Source: Banduia mediterranea | GTDB taxonomy: Bacteria > Pseudomonadota > Gammaproteobacteria > Nevskiales > Nevskiaceae | NCBI RefSeq assembly: GCF_031846245.1 | Contig: NZ_JAVRIC010000005.1 | Coordinates: forward strand, 124,001-188,000 | Direction of reading: 5' to 3' | Length of the DNA: 64,000 nucleotides | In this document: in pieces, positions 8,852-18,118 of the stretch | Layout of the letters: each line of letters opens with the position of its first letter | How positions within the stretch are numbered: position 1 is the stretch's first letter | Notes under the pieces: generated by a model | Databases searched by the model: none | What the model was told of the DNA's origin: nothing | What the model saw: the letters and a program-made list of their open reading frames with translations, nothing else | Position numbers and translations under genes: made by a program

Positions 8852-9826
8852 ATGCGCCTGATCCCGCTGTACTGTCTGGCTTATCTGAGTCTGGCGGCCA
8901 CGACCGCCTTCGCGGATTCAGGCGCGAGTTTCGTGCCGCAGACCTATGCGTTCAAGAGCCAGAACCAGTTCCTGCAGATGCGCTATCTGGACGTGGCGCC
9001 CGAGGTATCCAACGGCGACACGGTGCTGCTGCTGCACGGCAAGAATTTTTGCGCGGCCTATTGGCAAGGAACCATGCGCACCCTGCTGGACGCCGGCTAT
9101 CGGGTCGTCGCGCCGGAGCAGATCGGCTTCTGTTGGTCCGCGCTGCCGCGTGGCTATGAGTACAGTTTTCACCAGCTCGCCGACAATACGCGTGGATTGC
9201 TCGACAGCCTTGATCTCGACCGCGTGATCGTATTGGGACATTCGATGGGCGGCATGCTCGCCACGCGCTTCGCTCTGATGTATCCGCAGCGGGTCGAGCA
9301 ACTGCTGTTACTGAACCCGATCGGCCTCGAGGACTGGAAGGCGCTCGGCGTGCCTTACCAGACAGTCGACAGCTGGTATGCGGCGCAGCGCAAGGTCGAC
9401 TTTGAAAGCATCAAGCGCTATCAGCTCGCAAGCTACTACGACGGACAATGGACGCCCGACTATGAGCACTGGGCACGTCAGCTTGCGGCGCTGTACTCGG
9501 GGCCGCATGCTGACGATATCGCCTGGAGCCAGGCACTGACCTATGACATGGTCTACACGCAGCCGGTGGTCTACGAGTTTGATCAACTCCAGATGCCGAC
9601 GGTGTTGATGATCGGCCTTCGTGATCGCACGGCGCTGGGCAAGAATCTGGTGTCGGAGGCGCAGGCGAAGTCGCTGGGCGACTACCCGCAACTTGGTCCA
9701 CGGATCGTGGCACGCATTCCGGATGCGAAGCTGGTGGAGTTCGAAGGTTTGGGACACCTGCCGCACATCGAGGCACCGCAACGGTTTTACGAAGCCCTGC
9801 TGGACGCGCTCGGTGCGTCGTCCTGA
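8852..9826 (+). CDS. Exported alpha/beta-hydrolase
   Basis: 324 aa. ATG 8852 follows AAGGAAT at good spacing and starts a signal peptide ending TTAFADS; an upstream in-frame start would bury it. The fold is alpha/beta-hydrolase: oxyanion-type LLLHGKNFCAAYW, nucleophile elbow GHSMGG with Ser131, and a C-terminal GLGHLPHIEAPQRF block supplying the probable catalytic His. A cap region with many Tyr and Trp lies between. It resembles haloperoxidase/dienelactone-type hydrolases, but substrate and reaction cannot be assigned. The periplasmic location is inferred. Confidence 0.86.
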   Translation: MRLIPLYCLAYLSLAATTAFADSGASFVPQTYAFKSQNQFLQMRYLDVAPEVSNGDTVLLLHGKNFCAAYWQGTMRTLLDAGYRVVAPEQIGFCWSALPRGYEYSFHQLADNTRGLLDSLDLDRVIVLGHSMGGMLATRFALMYPQRVEQLLLLNPIGLEDWKALGVPYQTVDSWYAAQRKVDFESIKRYQLASYYDGQWTPDYEHWARQLAALYSGPHADDIAWSQALTYDMVYTQPVVYEFDQLQMPTVLMIGLRDRTALGKNLVSEAQAKSLGDYPQLGPRIVARIPDAKLVEFEGLGHLPHIEAPQRFYEALLDALGASS

Positions 9827-9831
9827 GGCGA

Positions 9832-10686
9832 TCAATCAGTCGCGATCAGCGTTTGTGAGCCCTGCCAGTGTTCGCCCGGCGCCAGCCGGATCGCGCGTTG
9901 CGCCTGTGCCGCCTCCACGCATAGCATGCGGCGTTCGCCGCCCGGCTCCATGTCGTCCAGGGCTGCGGCTTTCGTTGCGCCGGGATTCCAGATCACCGCG
10001 TCGGCAAATCCATCGCTGTGGACAAGGGTGCGGCAAGGTCCGTCATCGACACGCAGTTCGCGCGGCGCGTCGGGGTAGACCCGGTCGAGCTCGGCGCCGA
10101 AGCGCAGCTCCGCTTCATCCTGACGGCAGGCGGCAAAGTCACGAGTCGCATCCAGGTAGTAGCCTCCGCCGAGGCCGTGCAGACGCACCTGCGCGATGTC
10201 CGCAACGCGCAGGTAGGTATGTAGTGCGGCCGTGAACTCGAAAGCGCTGTGGCCGGGATTCTCCACGCGCAGGGACACCGTCAGTGCGCGTTCGGAGAGC
10301 GCCACGTCCAGCAGCAGCCTGAAGGCCTGCGGCCACATGGCGCGGGTGTGCGCGTCGTCGCGCAGCTCCAGACGGGCGCAAGCCGGAGCCTGTCCCAACA
10401 GCGTCCATGAGCGTGTGCGGGCCAGTCCATGTTTCGGCAACGGACCCCGGTTGGCGAACTGCGGAAAGATCACGGGTATGCCGCCGCGGATGGATTGCCC
10501 ATCGCCATAGCGACTGGCTCCGCTAAGAAACAAGCGCTCGGTGGCGCACGCCGATGGCGTCCAGGACAACAGTTGTGCGCCATGCAGGCCGAATGTCGCC
10601 TGGGCGCCCTGGGGGCCTTCGAGCCTCAGGGTCGGGGTGCGCTTGGATTCGTCTCGGCCCGAACTCGTCAGATTTTCTTGTGTCAT
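9832..10686 (-). CDS. D-hexose-6-phosphate mutarotase (YeaD-like aldose epimerase)
   Basis: 284 aa, typical length of the family, which interconverts alpha and beta anomers of hexose 6-phosphates. Seen: HGAQLLSWTP near residue 34, the active-site loop SIRGGIPVIFPQFANRGPLPKHGLAR split around residues 65-90, LHTYLRVADI with a catalytic-type His, and VIWNPGATKAAALDDMEP followed by MLCVEAA near the C-terminus. It converges on the upstream hydrolase, the two stops lying 5 bp apart. Start at ATG 10686. Confidence 0.9.
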   Translation of the reverse strand: MTQENLTSSGRDESKRTPTLRLEGPQGAQATFGLHGAQLLSWTPSACATERLFLSGASRYGDGQSIRGGIPVIFPQFANRGPLPKHGLARTRSWTLLGQAPACARLELRDDAHTRAMWPQAFRLLLDVALSERALTVSLRVENPGHSAFEFTAALHTYLRVADIAQVRLHGLGGGYYLDATRDFAACRQDEAELRFGAELDRVYPDAPRELRVDDGPCRTLVHSDGFADAVIWNPGATKAAALDDMEPGGERRMLCVEAAQAQRAIRLAPGEHWQGSQTLIATD

Positions 10687-10824
10687 TTCTCATTTCTTCG
10701 TTTGGGTCTCGAGGCGGTCCCCGCTCGCGGATTCCGAAGCGGAAGCGTTCAGACCCGATTCACAGCGCCTGGGGCAGCCTTGCGGCCGAAATGGGGGAAA
10801 CCCGCAAAAGCAAGAGAGCGTGAC

Positions 10825-11316
10825 ATGAAAGCACAAACCAATAATCGATTGAATGGCCGATTTAGCGCACCATTTTATGGCGTGATGATGGCCGGTGCGC
10901 TGCTGGCTGGGGCCCTGGGTCTGAGCGCGTGCAATGGGGCGGCCGAAGCCGACTCCGCGGCCTCTGCGGCGGCCGAAAGCTGCAACGATTGCGGCGAGAT
11001 CGTCAGCATCTCCGCCCGCAAGGTCAAAGGTGATCCCTCAGCGGTGGGTACGGTTGCCGGTGCGATCGTCGGCGGCGTGGCCGGTCATCAGGTCGGTGGC
11101 GGCAGCGGCAAGGATCTGGCGACGGTGGCCGGCGCGATTGGCGGAGCCTTTGCCGGGCGCGAGGTCGAGGCGCGCAGCAAGTCCTACACCGTCTACGACG
11201 TAACGATAGAAATGAACGAAGGTGGCACGCGTTCGCTGACGCTGGCGTCGGTCGACAACCTCTACGAAGGTGCTAAGGTCCGGATCGCGGGCGATCGGGT
11301 GGTTCCCGCAGGCTAA
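10825..11316 (+). CDS. Glycine-zipper 2TM lipoprotein, SlyB/17-kDa-antigen type
   Basis: 163 aa. ATG 10825 is preceded by AGAGAG. Residues about 18-37 are hydrophobic and end LGLSAC, a lipobox, so the mature protein should be a lipoprotein. Two glycine-zipper segments follow (GTVAGAIVGGVAGHQVGGGSG and TVAGAIGGAFAGREVE), then a beta-rich C-terminal part (KSYTVYDVTIEMNEGG). Family members sit in the outer membrane; SlyB-type proteins are stress-related. Small CNDC motif after the lipidated Cys. A much longer in-frame reading starts upstream but has no start signals. Confidence 0.85.
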   Translation: MKAQTNNRLNGRFSAPFYGVMMAGALLAGALGLSACNGAAEADSAASAAAESCNDCGEIVSISARKVKGDPSAVGTVAGAIVGGVAGHQVGGGSGKDLATVAGAIGGAFAGREVEARSKSYTVYDVTIEMNEGGTRSLTLASVDNLYEGAKVRIAGDRVVPAG

Positions 11317-11627
11317 GCCGAGCTCGCCATCAGATTCAGAAAATCAGGCAAAAGCCTGTTCATCGTCGACTCCCGAGGTGCCGCTTGCACCATGCTCTGC
11401 CCGCCGAGATATTTGTCGGGCTGATTGACCGAATGCGTCCGTTCATCACCTGAATGGCGTCCGCATTCATCTCCTGCGCAAAGCGCTACACCAAAGTCGG
11501 GCTTCCATTACGGTGAACTGGGCGAGGTCTGCATCTGGGGTGATGTGCGACTGGAAAACACGCTGTGCTTCGTCCACCGCCGGAAGCGCAGCGATGATCC
11601 GTTGATGCGCGCGGCGCCGGCTGAGTC
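11317..11627. other. Intergenic stretch without a supported gene
   Basis: 311 bp between the rightward lipoprotein gene and the end of the leftward M61 gene. Short frames occur on both strands, but none has a ribosome site or recognisable content. No clear terminator hairpin with a T-tract was found. Confidence 0.5.
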
Positions 11628-13547
11628 TCAGCGTTTCGATTCGAAGATCGACGAAAGCAGATCCCTGCCTTCACCGCGCTCCAGCTTCGGATAGCGCAGG
11701 CCGCCGTGGTAGTCGATCGAAACGCTGCGATATCGATCGAAATCCTTGATCAGCAGTTCGATCGGCTGCGGATCATCGACGCTCTGCTCCACCGCGGTTT
11801 TCAGTACGTCTCCGGAATATTCCCGCCCGTTGACCGCGACGATTTTCATCGCCTTCGACAGGCCGGCGTCGAAAGCCGGGCTGTCCCAGACCACGTCCTT
11901 GATGTCGCCGTCCTTGCCGACCGACATGCCCAACGAATAGCCGAAATCCGAACTCTTGTACTGGGCCTCGGAACCCTTGCCGTACTCATTGGGTTCATCG
12001 CCGAACGTCAGCGTCCAGCCGCTACGCTTGATGCCGTCCAAGGGGGCCTGCGGCCCGTGGCCTTCGAGGCGATCAGCGAGAAATCCGGACCAGTCGAATT
12101 CGACGACGCCGTTGAGCGTGTCGACGACGTCGGCGCGCGTGTAGGTGTTGACCGTGTAGCTGCCATCATCCATGCCGAAAAAGGTACGCGCGAAATCGTC
12201 CAGCGACTTGCGGCCGCGAGTCAGCTCACGAATTTTCGTATCGGCGTCGAGCCACAACAGCAGACCTTCGTTGTAGTAGTCCTCGCTTCGTTGCCAACTG
12301 GTGTACGACAGCGGCAGTCGCGGCGTGATGATCGGCTGATTGGTGGTGTCGATCAGCGGACGCCATACCCGCCCCGGCCGCTGGAACTCATAGGTCGCCG
12401 CCACGTTGGCGAAGTAGGCGCGGGCCAGCTCGGCGTTCCACAGCCCGGAACGGGCGGCCAACACCTTGCCGTAGTACTGGGTCATGCCTTCATAGACCCA
12501 CAGCAGACTGTCCTGCATCGGTGTGTTGAAGTGGGGCGTTGCCAGGTCGGCCCCACGCCGGTACTTGCCGTTCCACGAGTGTGTCATTTCATGGGCCAGC
12601 AGCTCATGACCATTGGCCTGCTCCGGCTTGTCCCATTCCGTGAAGTAACCGGGGCTTCTGCCGTTTTCGCTGGAGCGATGATGCTCCAGACCGATGCCGC
12701 TGAAGTGATCCGACAGCGCCAGCAGGAAATCGTAGTGATCGTAGTGCTGTGCGCCGAACAGCGCCCTGGCCTCGGCCACCAGGTTGCGGTGCGCGGCGAG
12801 TTGCTCGTCCGTGATCTCCAGGCTTTCCTGCGTGTCGGCCACGATGTTCAGGTAGACCGGTGTCTTGGCGCCCGGCGCAAGATCCTCGCGACGGAAGTGG
12901 GCGCCGGCGAACAACGGGGAATCCACCAGCGTATCCAGCGAGACCGTCTTGAAGTCGACGGACTCCGCGCTGCGCTGTTCCACCTCCAGTGCCGAGCCGA
13001 AATCCCAGCCGTCCGGCAGCACCAGACTGGCGGCGACCGGAATGCGGGAAGCGAAATAGCCGGCCGGATAGAGCACCACGGCATTCCACTGCAGGCCGAT
13101 GATGTCCGGAGTGGCGACGATCCGCCCCTGCGCCTTGGACAGCGGCGAGGCGAACTGGAATTCGAGCGCTATGCGCTGTACGCCCTCGGGCACGGACAGG
13201 TGGAACGCATAAACGTCCAGCGGATCACGTGTCCATTCGATGCGTTGTTCGCCGGCCCTGATGATCAGTCCGGTCAGCGCAGAGATCGGGCCGCGCGCTG
13301 CGTGATTCCCCGGCAGCCATTCGGGGTAGTAGAGCGTCAGCGGGCCCGGTTTGACCGGGATTGTTTCCTGCACGCGAAACACGCGATGGGCACGGTCCCT
13401 TGCATCCACGCGCAGCTCGATCGTGCCGGGATAGGGCGTATCCAGCGGTGCACGCGCTGCGCGCGCCGGCCAGCCGTTGTCCTGCGCATGGCTCGATTGC
13501 GCCATGAGCAGCATCAGCAGTACGGCGCATGAACGGATCGGGTTCAT
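11628..13547 (-). CDS. Exported M61-family metallopeptidase with PDZ domain
   Basis: 639 aa. ATG 13547 is preceded by GAAGGAAT and opens a signal peptide ending AQSSHAQ; the frame stays open upstream but without such signals. The zinc-binding motif is H319-E-M-T-H323 (LLAHEMTHSWNGKYRRG), followed by LLWVYEGMTQYYGK with the third ligand Glu. The N-terminal part is the beta-rich M61 domain, and the C-terminal 130 residues contain a PDZ-like repeat (GYSLGMSV..DSPAFDAGL..VAVNGREYSG). M61 members are glycyl aminopeptidase-like; a periplasmic peptidase is inferred. Divergent from the outer-membrane-like gene at 13765. Confidence 0.92.
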   Translation of the reverse strand: MNPIRSCAVLLMLLMAQSSHAQDNGWPARAARAPLDTPYPGTIELRVDARDRAHRVFRVQETIPVKPGPLTLYYPEWLPGNHAARGPISALTGLIIRAGEQRIEWTRDPLDVYAFHLSVPEGVQRIALEFQFASPLSKAQGRIVATPDIIGLQWNAVVLYPAGYFASRIPVAASLVLPDGWDFGSALEVEQRSAESVDFKTVSLDTLVDSPLFAGAHFRREDLAPGAKTPVYLNIVADTQESLEITDEQLAAHRNLVAEARALFGAQHYDHYDFLLALSDHFSGIGLEHHRSSENGRSPGYFTEWDKPEQANGHELLAHEMTHSWNGKYRRGADLATPHFNTPMQDSLLWVYEGMTQYYGKVLAARSGLWNAELARAYFANVAATYEFQRPGRVWRPLIDTTNQPIITPRLPLSYTSWQRSEDYYNEGLLLWLDADTKIRELTRGRKSLDDFARTFFGMDDGSYTVNTYTRADVVDTLNGVVEFDWSGFLADRLEGHGPQAPLDGIKRSGWTLTFGDEPNEYGKGSEAQYKSSDFGYSLGMSVGKDGDIKDVVWDSPAFDAGLSKAMKIVAVNGREYSGDVLKTAVEQSVDDPQPIELLIKDFDRYRSVSIDYHGGLRYPKLERGEGRDLLSSIFESKR

Positions 13548-13764
13548 GTGAAATTCCTTCGGTTCAAGTGGGGGCGAATGCCGCAGCCGGGTATGGCGCG
13601 GCGTATCGGCTGCGCGGACGTTGACGGCGGAGTCATCCTTGCCGTCAGACTGATGGCTGGGGACTGGAGGATCGAGCTTGAGGAGTCCGGTAGTCATGCT
13701 TTGACTTTTGAATGGGCATGAATCCTGCCAGTTCAGTTTCGGCTTGTTCACTCAAAGGATTCCG

Positions 13765-14697
13765 ATGCCCGAGTTTCGCATTCGAAGCGCCCATGCCGTC
13801 AGGTTCGTCGCGGTGGTGCTGTGCTCGTGCGGAGCTAGCTTCGCTGTGCACGCCGAAGGTGCACAGGAAGCGAGAACCTGGGGTTTGCCCTGGCTTGCCG
13901 GCACTGCCGAATCGCGTGGCGTGAGCCTGCCCAGGCCGCTGGGTGTCGGCGCGATGGCGGTCCATTATCGCGAGGATCTGACACTCGACGAACTGGTCCT
14001 GTCGGCGGATACCGGTCAGCGCGGCGGTGTCGATTTCATCGATATCGACAACGCCGAGATCACCACGGAAATTCTGCAACTGCGCTTCGATGCCTGGTTG
14101 TTCCCGTTCATGAACGTGTTCGCCATGGTCGGTCTCGCCGACAATGACGTCAGCGCCGATTATTCATTCCAGGGCGACGATCTGATCGCCTTCCTGGGCG
14201 ACGAGTCGCGCTGCGCACCCGATGCCTCGCCGCGGCCGGCGGCCTGTGACATGACGTTTACAGGCGAGATCGGACAGAAACCCGAGGGCGCCAGCTACTC
14301 TTTGGGCACCCTGCTGGCTGTCGGCAGAGGGCCCTACTTCGCGCTGGCGGGGATCAGCTACACCTGGAATGACGTGGACACGGTTGACGATTCGATCGAG
14401 ACGCTGGCGGTCTCGCCGCGCTTTGGCCGCCGCTTCGAAGTCAATGGCGGCGAAGTCGCGGTGTATGCCGGTGGCCTGTATCTGGACAGTGACGTTCAGC
14501 TCAGCAAGCAGCTGAGGTTCGCCGCGCCGGACGGCGATATCGAGGTCACCATCACCACCTATGAGCAGAACGCCAAGCGCTGGAGCTATGTCGCCGGTGC
14601 CAGCTGGGATGTGTCGAGGGATTGGAACATCCAGGGTGAAGTCGGCTATGGCAGTTCGCGCGAAGGCGTGCTTGCCTCGGTCACGCGCCGTTTCTGA
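13765..14697 (+). CDS. Predicted outer-membrane beta-barrel protein, function unknown
   Basis: 310 aa. ATG 13765 is preceded by AAAGGA. A signal peptide (to about residue 32, FAVHAEG) is followed by alternating hydrophobic and polar strands (ILQLRFDAWLFPFMNVFAMVG, YFALAGISYTW, EVAVYAGGLYL, WNIQGEVGYGS) and a terminal Phe (SVTRRF), the usual barrel-sorting signature. It looks like the porin/vitamin-transport-like barrels often left unnamed in these genomes. No ligand can be assigned. The divergent neighbour is the M61 peptidase, so an envelope role together is possible but unproven. Confidence 0.75.
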   Translation: MPEFRIRSAHAVRFVAVVLCSCGASFAVHAEGAQEARTWGLPWLAGTAESRGVSLPRPLGVGAMAVHYREDLTLDELVLSADTGQRGGVDFIDIDNAEITTEILQLRFDAWLFPFMNVFAMVGLADNDVSADYSFQGDDLIAFLGDESRCAPDASPRPAACDMTFTGEIGQKPEGASYSLGTLLAVGRGPYFALAGISYTWNDVDTVDDSIETLAVSPRFGRRFEVNGGEVAVYAGGLYLDSDVQLSKQLRFAAPDGDIEVTITTYEQNAKRWSYVAGASWDVSRDWNIQGEVGYGSSREGVLASVTRRF

Positions 14698-14705
14698 TAC
14701 CTGAG

Positions 14706-14836
14706 GGCCATGCCACAAGCGGCGCCCCGCAGAATGAATCTGCTGCGGCATGGCCGTTCCCCTCACCCACCGCTCTCCCGCAAGCGGGCGAGGGTCGGTC
14801 GGCGTCACGCGGCGCGTGATTCACGTTGACAAGCCC
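14706..14836. repeat. Dispersed palindromic repeat, copy B with 3' extension
   Basis: 14706-14755 is a 50-bp imperfect palindrome (GGCCATGCC at the start, GGCATGGCC at the end) matching the copy at 7572. It is followed by a second module, CTCTCCCGCAAGCGGGCGAG and onward to about 14829, that closely matches 61546-61601. The second module contains its own small hairpin, CCCGC-AA-GCGGG. Confidence 0.72.
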
Positions 14837-14939
14837 TTACAAAGCCGCTGTCGGCAAGGTCAACTGAGCGCTGTATCTCCCGTTGAACCGGAATACAGGC
14901 AGGAAAGTGCCCTGAATTCGGTCATTCGGAGATACGAAA

Positions 14940-15008
14940 ATGAGCTTGAGACCCCTGACTGTTCTGCTGTTCGCCAGCAGTCCGATCCTGACGACGCCCG
15001 CGTTGTGA
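14940..15008 (+). pseudogene. Remnant 5' end of an exported-protein gene (22 codons)
   Basis: GGAG at 14928-14931 is well spaced before ATG 14940, and the 22-residue product MSLRPLTVLLFASSPILTTP (then AL) looks like the first part of a signal peptide. A TGA follows at 15006 and no frame continues the protein. Either a decayed gene start or a very small hydrophobic peptide. The rest of the 14698-15138 interval holds the repeat and nothing else I can support. Confidence 0.35.
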
Positions 15009-15138
15009 CGGCGATGGCACGCGGGTCGACGACCGTAGCGAGCGCCGTCAGATCCGCCGGGACGTACGCCAGCCGGAATGAGTGGGTCGGCGCCTACTCA
15101 CGCCCGAATGTCCAAGCGTGAGGAAAGCGCCGGCACGC

Positions 15139-15684
15139 TTACCCCAGCAGCGCTTCGATCTCATCCGTCAACGCATCCGGTTCCACTGTCGGTTCGAACC
15201 GTTTCACGACCTTACCTTCCGAATCGATCAGGAATTTCGTGAAGTTCCAGCGGATATTGCTGCCTTCCATCAGGTCCGGGTGGCTCTTTTCGAGATGCTT
15301 GTCCAGCATCTCGGCACTCGGGCCCGAGCCGTTCACGGATTCGGCCGTGGACTGGCGCAAATAGGCGAACAGCGGGTGTGCGTCCTCCCCGTTGACGGCC
15401 ACCTTGGAGAACATCGGGAAACTGACGCCGTAATTCAGCGAACAGAACTGCTGAATCTCCGCATCGCTGCCCGGTTCCTGGCTGCCGAACTGGTTGCACG
15501 GAAAGCCAAGCACGCGAAAGCCCCGGTCCTCGTATTTGCGCTGCAGGTCTTCGAGCTTTTCGTATTGCGGGGTCAGACCGCACTCGCTGGCCACATTGAC
15601 GATCAGCAGCACCTTGCCGGCGAACTGTTCCATCGACACCGGCTCGCCGTCGATCGACAAGGCCTGAAATTGGTGAATGCTCAT
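15139..15684 (-). CDS. Glutathione peroxidase family protein
   Basis: 181 aa. Thioredoxin-fold peroxidase that reduces hydroperoxides; bacterial Cys-type members often use thioredoxin rather than glutathione. The peroxidatic cysteine is C35 in NVASECGLTPQY; the family's Gln and Trp lie in GFPCNQFGSQEPG and IRWNFTKFLID. A second Cys that could act as resolving residue is in EIQQFCSLNYG. No signal peptide, so cytoplasmic. Transcribed leftward from ATG 15684 as an apparently single gene, 96 bp from the end of fbp, which runs the same way. Confidence 0.95.
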   Translation of the reverse strand: MSIHQFQALSIDGEPVSMEQFAGKVLLIVNVASECGLTPQYEKLEDLQRKYEDRGFRVLGFPCNQFGSQEPGSDAEIQQFCSLNYGVSFPMFSKVAVNGEDAHPLFAYLRQSTAESVNGSGPSAEMLDKHLEKSHPDLMEGSNIRWNFTKFLIDSEGKVVKRFEPTVEPDALTDEIEALLG

Positions 15685-15780
15685 GAGCGGACTCCACTAC
15701 GGATAGGGGACTACGCACGCTAGCGCATCCCGATGAACGTAGACAGTCCCCGTCAGACAGTCGCCGTCGTCGGCCGGCGC

Positions 15781-16803
15781 TCAGCCTTCCTTGTGATAGG
15801 CGGTCACGCGCTCGACCTCATTCTTCGAGCCGAGAATCACCGGCACGCGCTGATGCAGTTTGGAAGGCTGAATGTCGAGAATCCGCTCGCGCCCGGTCGT
15901 GGCCGCGCCGCCGGCCTGTTCGATGATGAAGCTCATCGGATTGGCTTCGTACATCAGTCGCAGCTTGCCGCCCTTTTCGCGCGATTTCTCGTCCATCGGG
16001 TACATGAACACACCGCCGCGGGTGATGATGCGATGCACGTCGGCCACCATCGAGGCGACCCAGCGCATGTTGAAGTCCTTGCCGCGTGGACCGTCCTTGC
16101 CGGCGGTGCATTCATCGATGTAGCGCTTCACCGGCGCCTCCCAGTAGCGCGAATTGGACGCGTTGATCGCGAATTCCCTGGTGTCTTCCGGAATCCTGAT
16201 GTGGCTCTGTGTCAGTACGAAGCTGCCGAGTTCACGGTCCAGCGTGAACTGGTGCACGCCGTTGCCGATCGTCAACACCAGAACCGTGCTGGGGCCGTAC
16301 ACGGTGTATCCGGCGGCGACCTGTTTCACCCCTGGTTGCAGGAAGTCGTCCTCGCAGGGCGTCAGCGTGTGGTCCGGCGGGCAGCTCAGCACCGAGAAGA
16401 TCGTACCGACCGAGATATTCACGTCGATGTTGCTGGAGCCATCCAGCGGATCGAACAACAGCAGATAGCCGCCTTTCGGATACTGCGACGGAATCATCAC
16501 CGGCTCGTCCATTTCCTCGGACGCCAGTGCGGCCAGATGTCCGCCCCATTCATTGGCTTCCATCAGGATGTCGTTCGACAGCACGTCGAGCTTCTTCTGC
16601 GCTTCACCCTGCACGTTGTCGGAGCCGGCGTCTCCCAGCACCCCGCCGAGTGCGCCCTTGCCGACCGCGATCGATATGCGTTTGCAGGCGCGCGCCACGA
16701 TCTCCAGCAACAGGCGCAGGTCCGGCTTCACTTCGCCGATCGCGCGTTGCTCCTCGATCAGGAACTGGGTCAGGAAGATCGGCTTTTGAGTCGAAGGCGT
16801 CAT
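15781..16803 (-). CDS. fbp: Class I fructose-1,6-bisphosphatase
   Basis: Gluconeogenic phosphatase that makes fructose 6-phosphate. 340 aa, standard for class I. Seen: metal-binding [10 protein letters not shown] and the signature [16 protein letters not shown] near residues 115-130, [20 protein letters not shown], and the C-terminal [23 protein letters not shown] 16803 gives the normal N-terminus [15 protein letters not shown]; the frame is open further upstream but that part has no family resemblance. Divergent from the SH3-domain gene, with a 183-bp shared upstream region. Confidence 0.97.
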   Translation of the reverse strand: MTPSTQKPIFLTQFLIEEQRAIGEVKPDLRLLLEIVARACKRISIAVGKGALGGVLGDAGSDNVQGEAQKKLDVLSNDILMEANEWGGHLAALASEEMDEPVMIPSQYPKGGYLLLFDPLDGSSNIDVNISVGTIFSVLSCPPDHTLTPCEDDFLQPGVKQVAAGYTVYGPSTVLVLTIGNGVHQFTLDRELGSFVLTQSHIRIPEDTREFAINASNSRYWEAPVKRYIDECTAGKDGPRGKDFNMRWVASMVADVHRIITRGGVFMYPMDEKSREKGGKLRLMYEANPMSFIIEQAGGAATTGRERILDIQPSKLHQRVPVILGSKNEVERVTAYHKEG

Positions 16804-16986
16804 GAGGCGGACATGATTGTTGGGACGGAAAGCCGACATTTTACGGGAAGCCTGCCGCCAGCGGCGCTGAACAGGCGCGTGGGTTGACGTCTGCGCTCGC
16901 TCGTTCATCATCGCATCGGTCGAGTTCCCCGGAATCGCCAAAGTCGCCCGAAGTTGATCTACCCGCCCCCTCGAAAAACCTTGAGA

Positions 16987-17595
16987 ATGAAAAAACTCTT
17001 GCTGCTTGCCGCATTGGTCGTCTGTGCGCCACTGCCCTTCATGGCCCAGGCTCAGGACGATGGTGTACCGAAATACGTGTCCGACGAAATCCTGCTGTCG
17101 GTGCGCGAACGGCCCAGCAATGACGCAGGTACGATCGGTGTCATTCACAGTGGTGACCGCGTCACGCTGCTGCGCTCGCTCGGCGAGCAGAGCTATTCCC
17201 AGATTCGCACCGCCGACGGTGTGACCGGCTGGGTCACCTCGCGCTACCTTTCGGATGAGCCCGCCGCCGAGGATCAGCTCGATTCGACTCAGACCGCCTT
17301 GCGCAAGGCGCGTGATCGTGTTGCCACACTGGAAGCGAACCTCGATGAAGCGCAGACGCGGCTCGATAGTGCACGGCCCGCATTCGAGCTGCAGGAAGAA
17401 AATGACAAGCTGCGTGCTGTCATCGCGGAGAACGAGCAGAGGACCGCACAACTGGCGCGGCGCTTCAATCAGGAAAAAGCCAAACGTCAGACGATGGTGA
17501 TGGGCGCCGCGCTGGTCGGCGGCGGCGTCCTGCTCGGCTTGGTGCTGCCGTGGATCGGCCGTGGCCGCAAGCGCAGGGCTTACGGCGACCTGTAG
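16987..17595 (+). CDS. Exported SH3-domain protein with coiled coil and C-terminal membrane anchor (YgiM/TIGR04211-like)
   Basis: 202 aa. A signal peptide ends MAQAQD. Residues about 28-90 form a bacterial SH3 domain ([47 protein letters not shown]). Residues about 95-165 are a charged coiled coil ([20 protein letters not shown]). A membrane segment ([21 protein letters not shown]) and basic GRGRKRR follow. This order is that of the TIGR04211 family; its role is unclear, perhaps in the cell wall or envelope. Start chosen at the signal peptide. Confidence 0.9.
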   Translation: MKKLLLLAALVVCAPLPFMAQAQDDGVPKYVSDEILLSVRERPSNDAGTIGVIHSGDRVTLLRSLGEQSYSQIRTADGVTGWVTSRYLSDEPAAEDQLDSTQTALRKARDRVATLEANLDEAQTRLDSARPAFELQEENDKLRAVIAENEQRTAQLARRFNQEKAKRQTMVMGAALVGGGVLLGLVLPWIGRGRKRRAYGDL

Positions 17596-17644
17596 CGCGT
17601 CGTCCGCGGCCCGCGCCCGCGACTGTCCCCCGACAAGCCCTTGC

Positions 17645-17908
17645 TCAAATGCCCATCGCGCTCAGCGAGGACGCCAGTCGGTTGAGCATCGCGGTAAAGC
17701 GCGGATGCCGGACCTCGAACTGGTCCACAGCCAGGCTCAGTTCGTCGATCAGGCCCTGGCGTTCTTCGGGCGGGCGGGGCTGTTCGAGGTCCGCCTCCGC
17801 ACCGGCGACCAGCCTCTCAAGGCGCTTGGATTCTTCGGGTGCGAGCTTCAGTTCATGAATCTCGGCGCGCAGGCTGGCGAGGGTCTCACGGATTTCCTGT
17901 TCGTTCAT
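17645..17908 (-). CDS. DUF4404-type small helical protein
   Basis: 87 aa, acidic and largely helical, starting [20 protein letters not shown] and containing [20 protein letters not shown] near the C-terminus, the pattern of the DUF4404 family (function unknown). Several LxxL repeats suggest an amphipathic helical bundle. It converges with the SH3-domain gene on its 3' side and is divergent from the gene at 18119. Confidence 0.75.
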   Translation of the reverse strand: MNEQEIRETLASLRAEIHELKLAPEESKRLERLVAGAEADLEQPRPPEERQGLIDELSLAVDQFEVRHPRFTAMLNRLASSLSAMGI

Positions 17909-17921
17909 CGTTGTGGTTTTA

Positions 17922-18000
17922 TCGGGCCTGGCCCTGACTGTAACGTGAATCCGAACTCACGAAGGGGGTTCGGACCCGCCGGGTGAAAGTTCAGGCCCGA
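17922..18000. repeat. Nested inverted repeats between divergent genes
   Basis: Outer arms TCGGGCCTG (17922-17930) and CAGGCCCGA (17992-18000) are exact complements; inside them CCGAAC (17951-17956) pairs with GTTCGG (17968-17973). The position between two divergent starts points to a regulatory site or cruciform and not a terminator. Confidence 0.4.
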
Positions 18001-18118
18001 GTCAGTGCCTCGGCCGCAGCATTCGTGACGATGACTGTCGTGTCGTTCCGAGCTGCCAGCGGCCCTCGGGTTGCACCCAGGACGGCACGAAACCGTACCC
18101 AAGCCGAGGACTGAAACG

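Noticed and set aside
11425-11694. 89-codon plus-strand frame in the gap after the glycine-zipper gene
   Set aside because: No ribosome site, no recognisable motif, and it runs into the M61 gene's 3' end.
11706-13532. 608-codon plus-strand frame
   Set aside because: Antisense shadow of the M61 peptidase gene; no motif or start signal.
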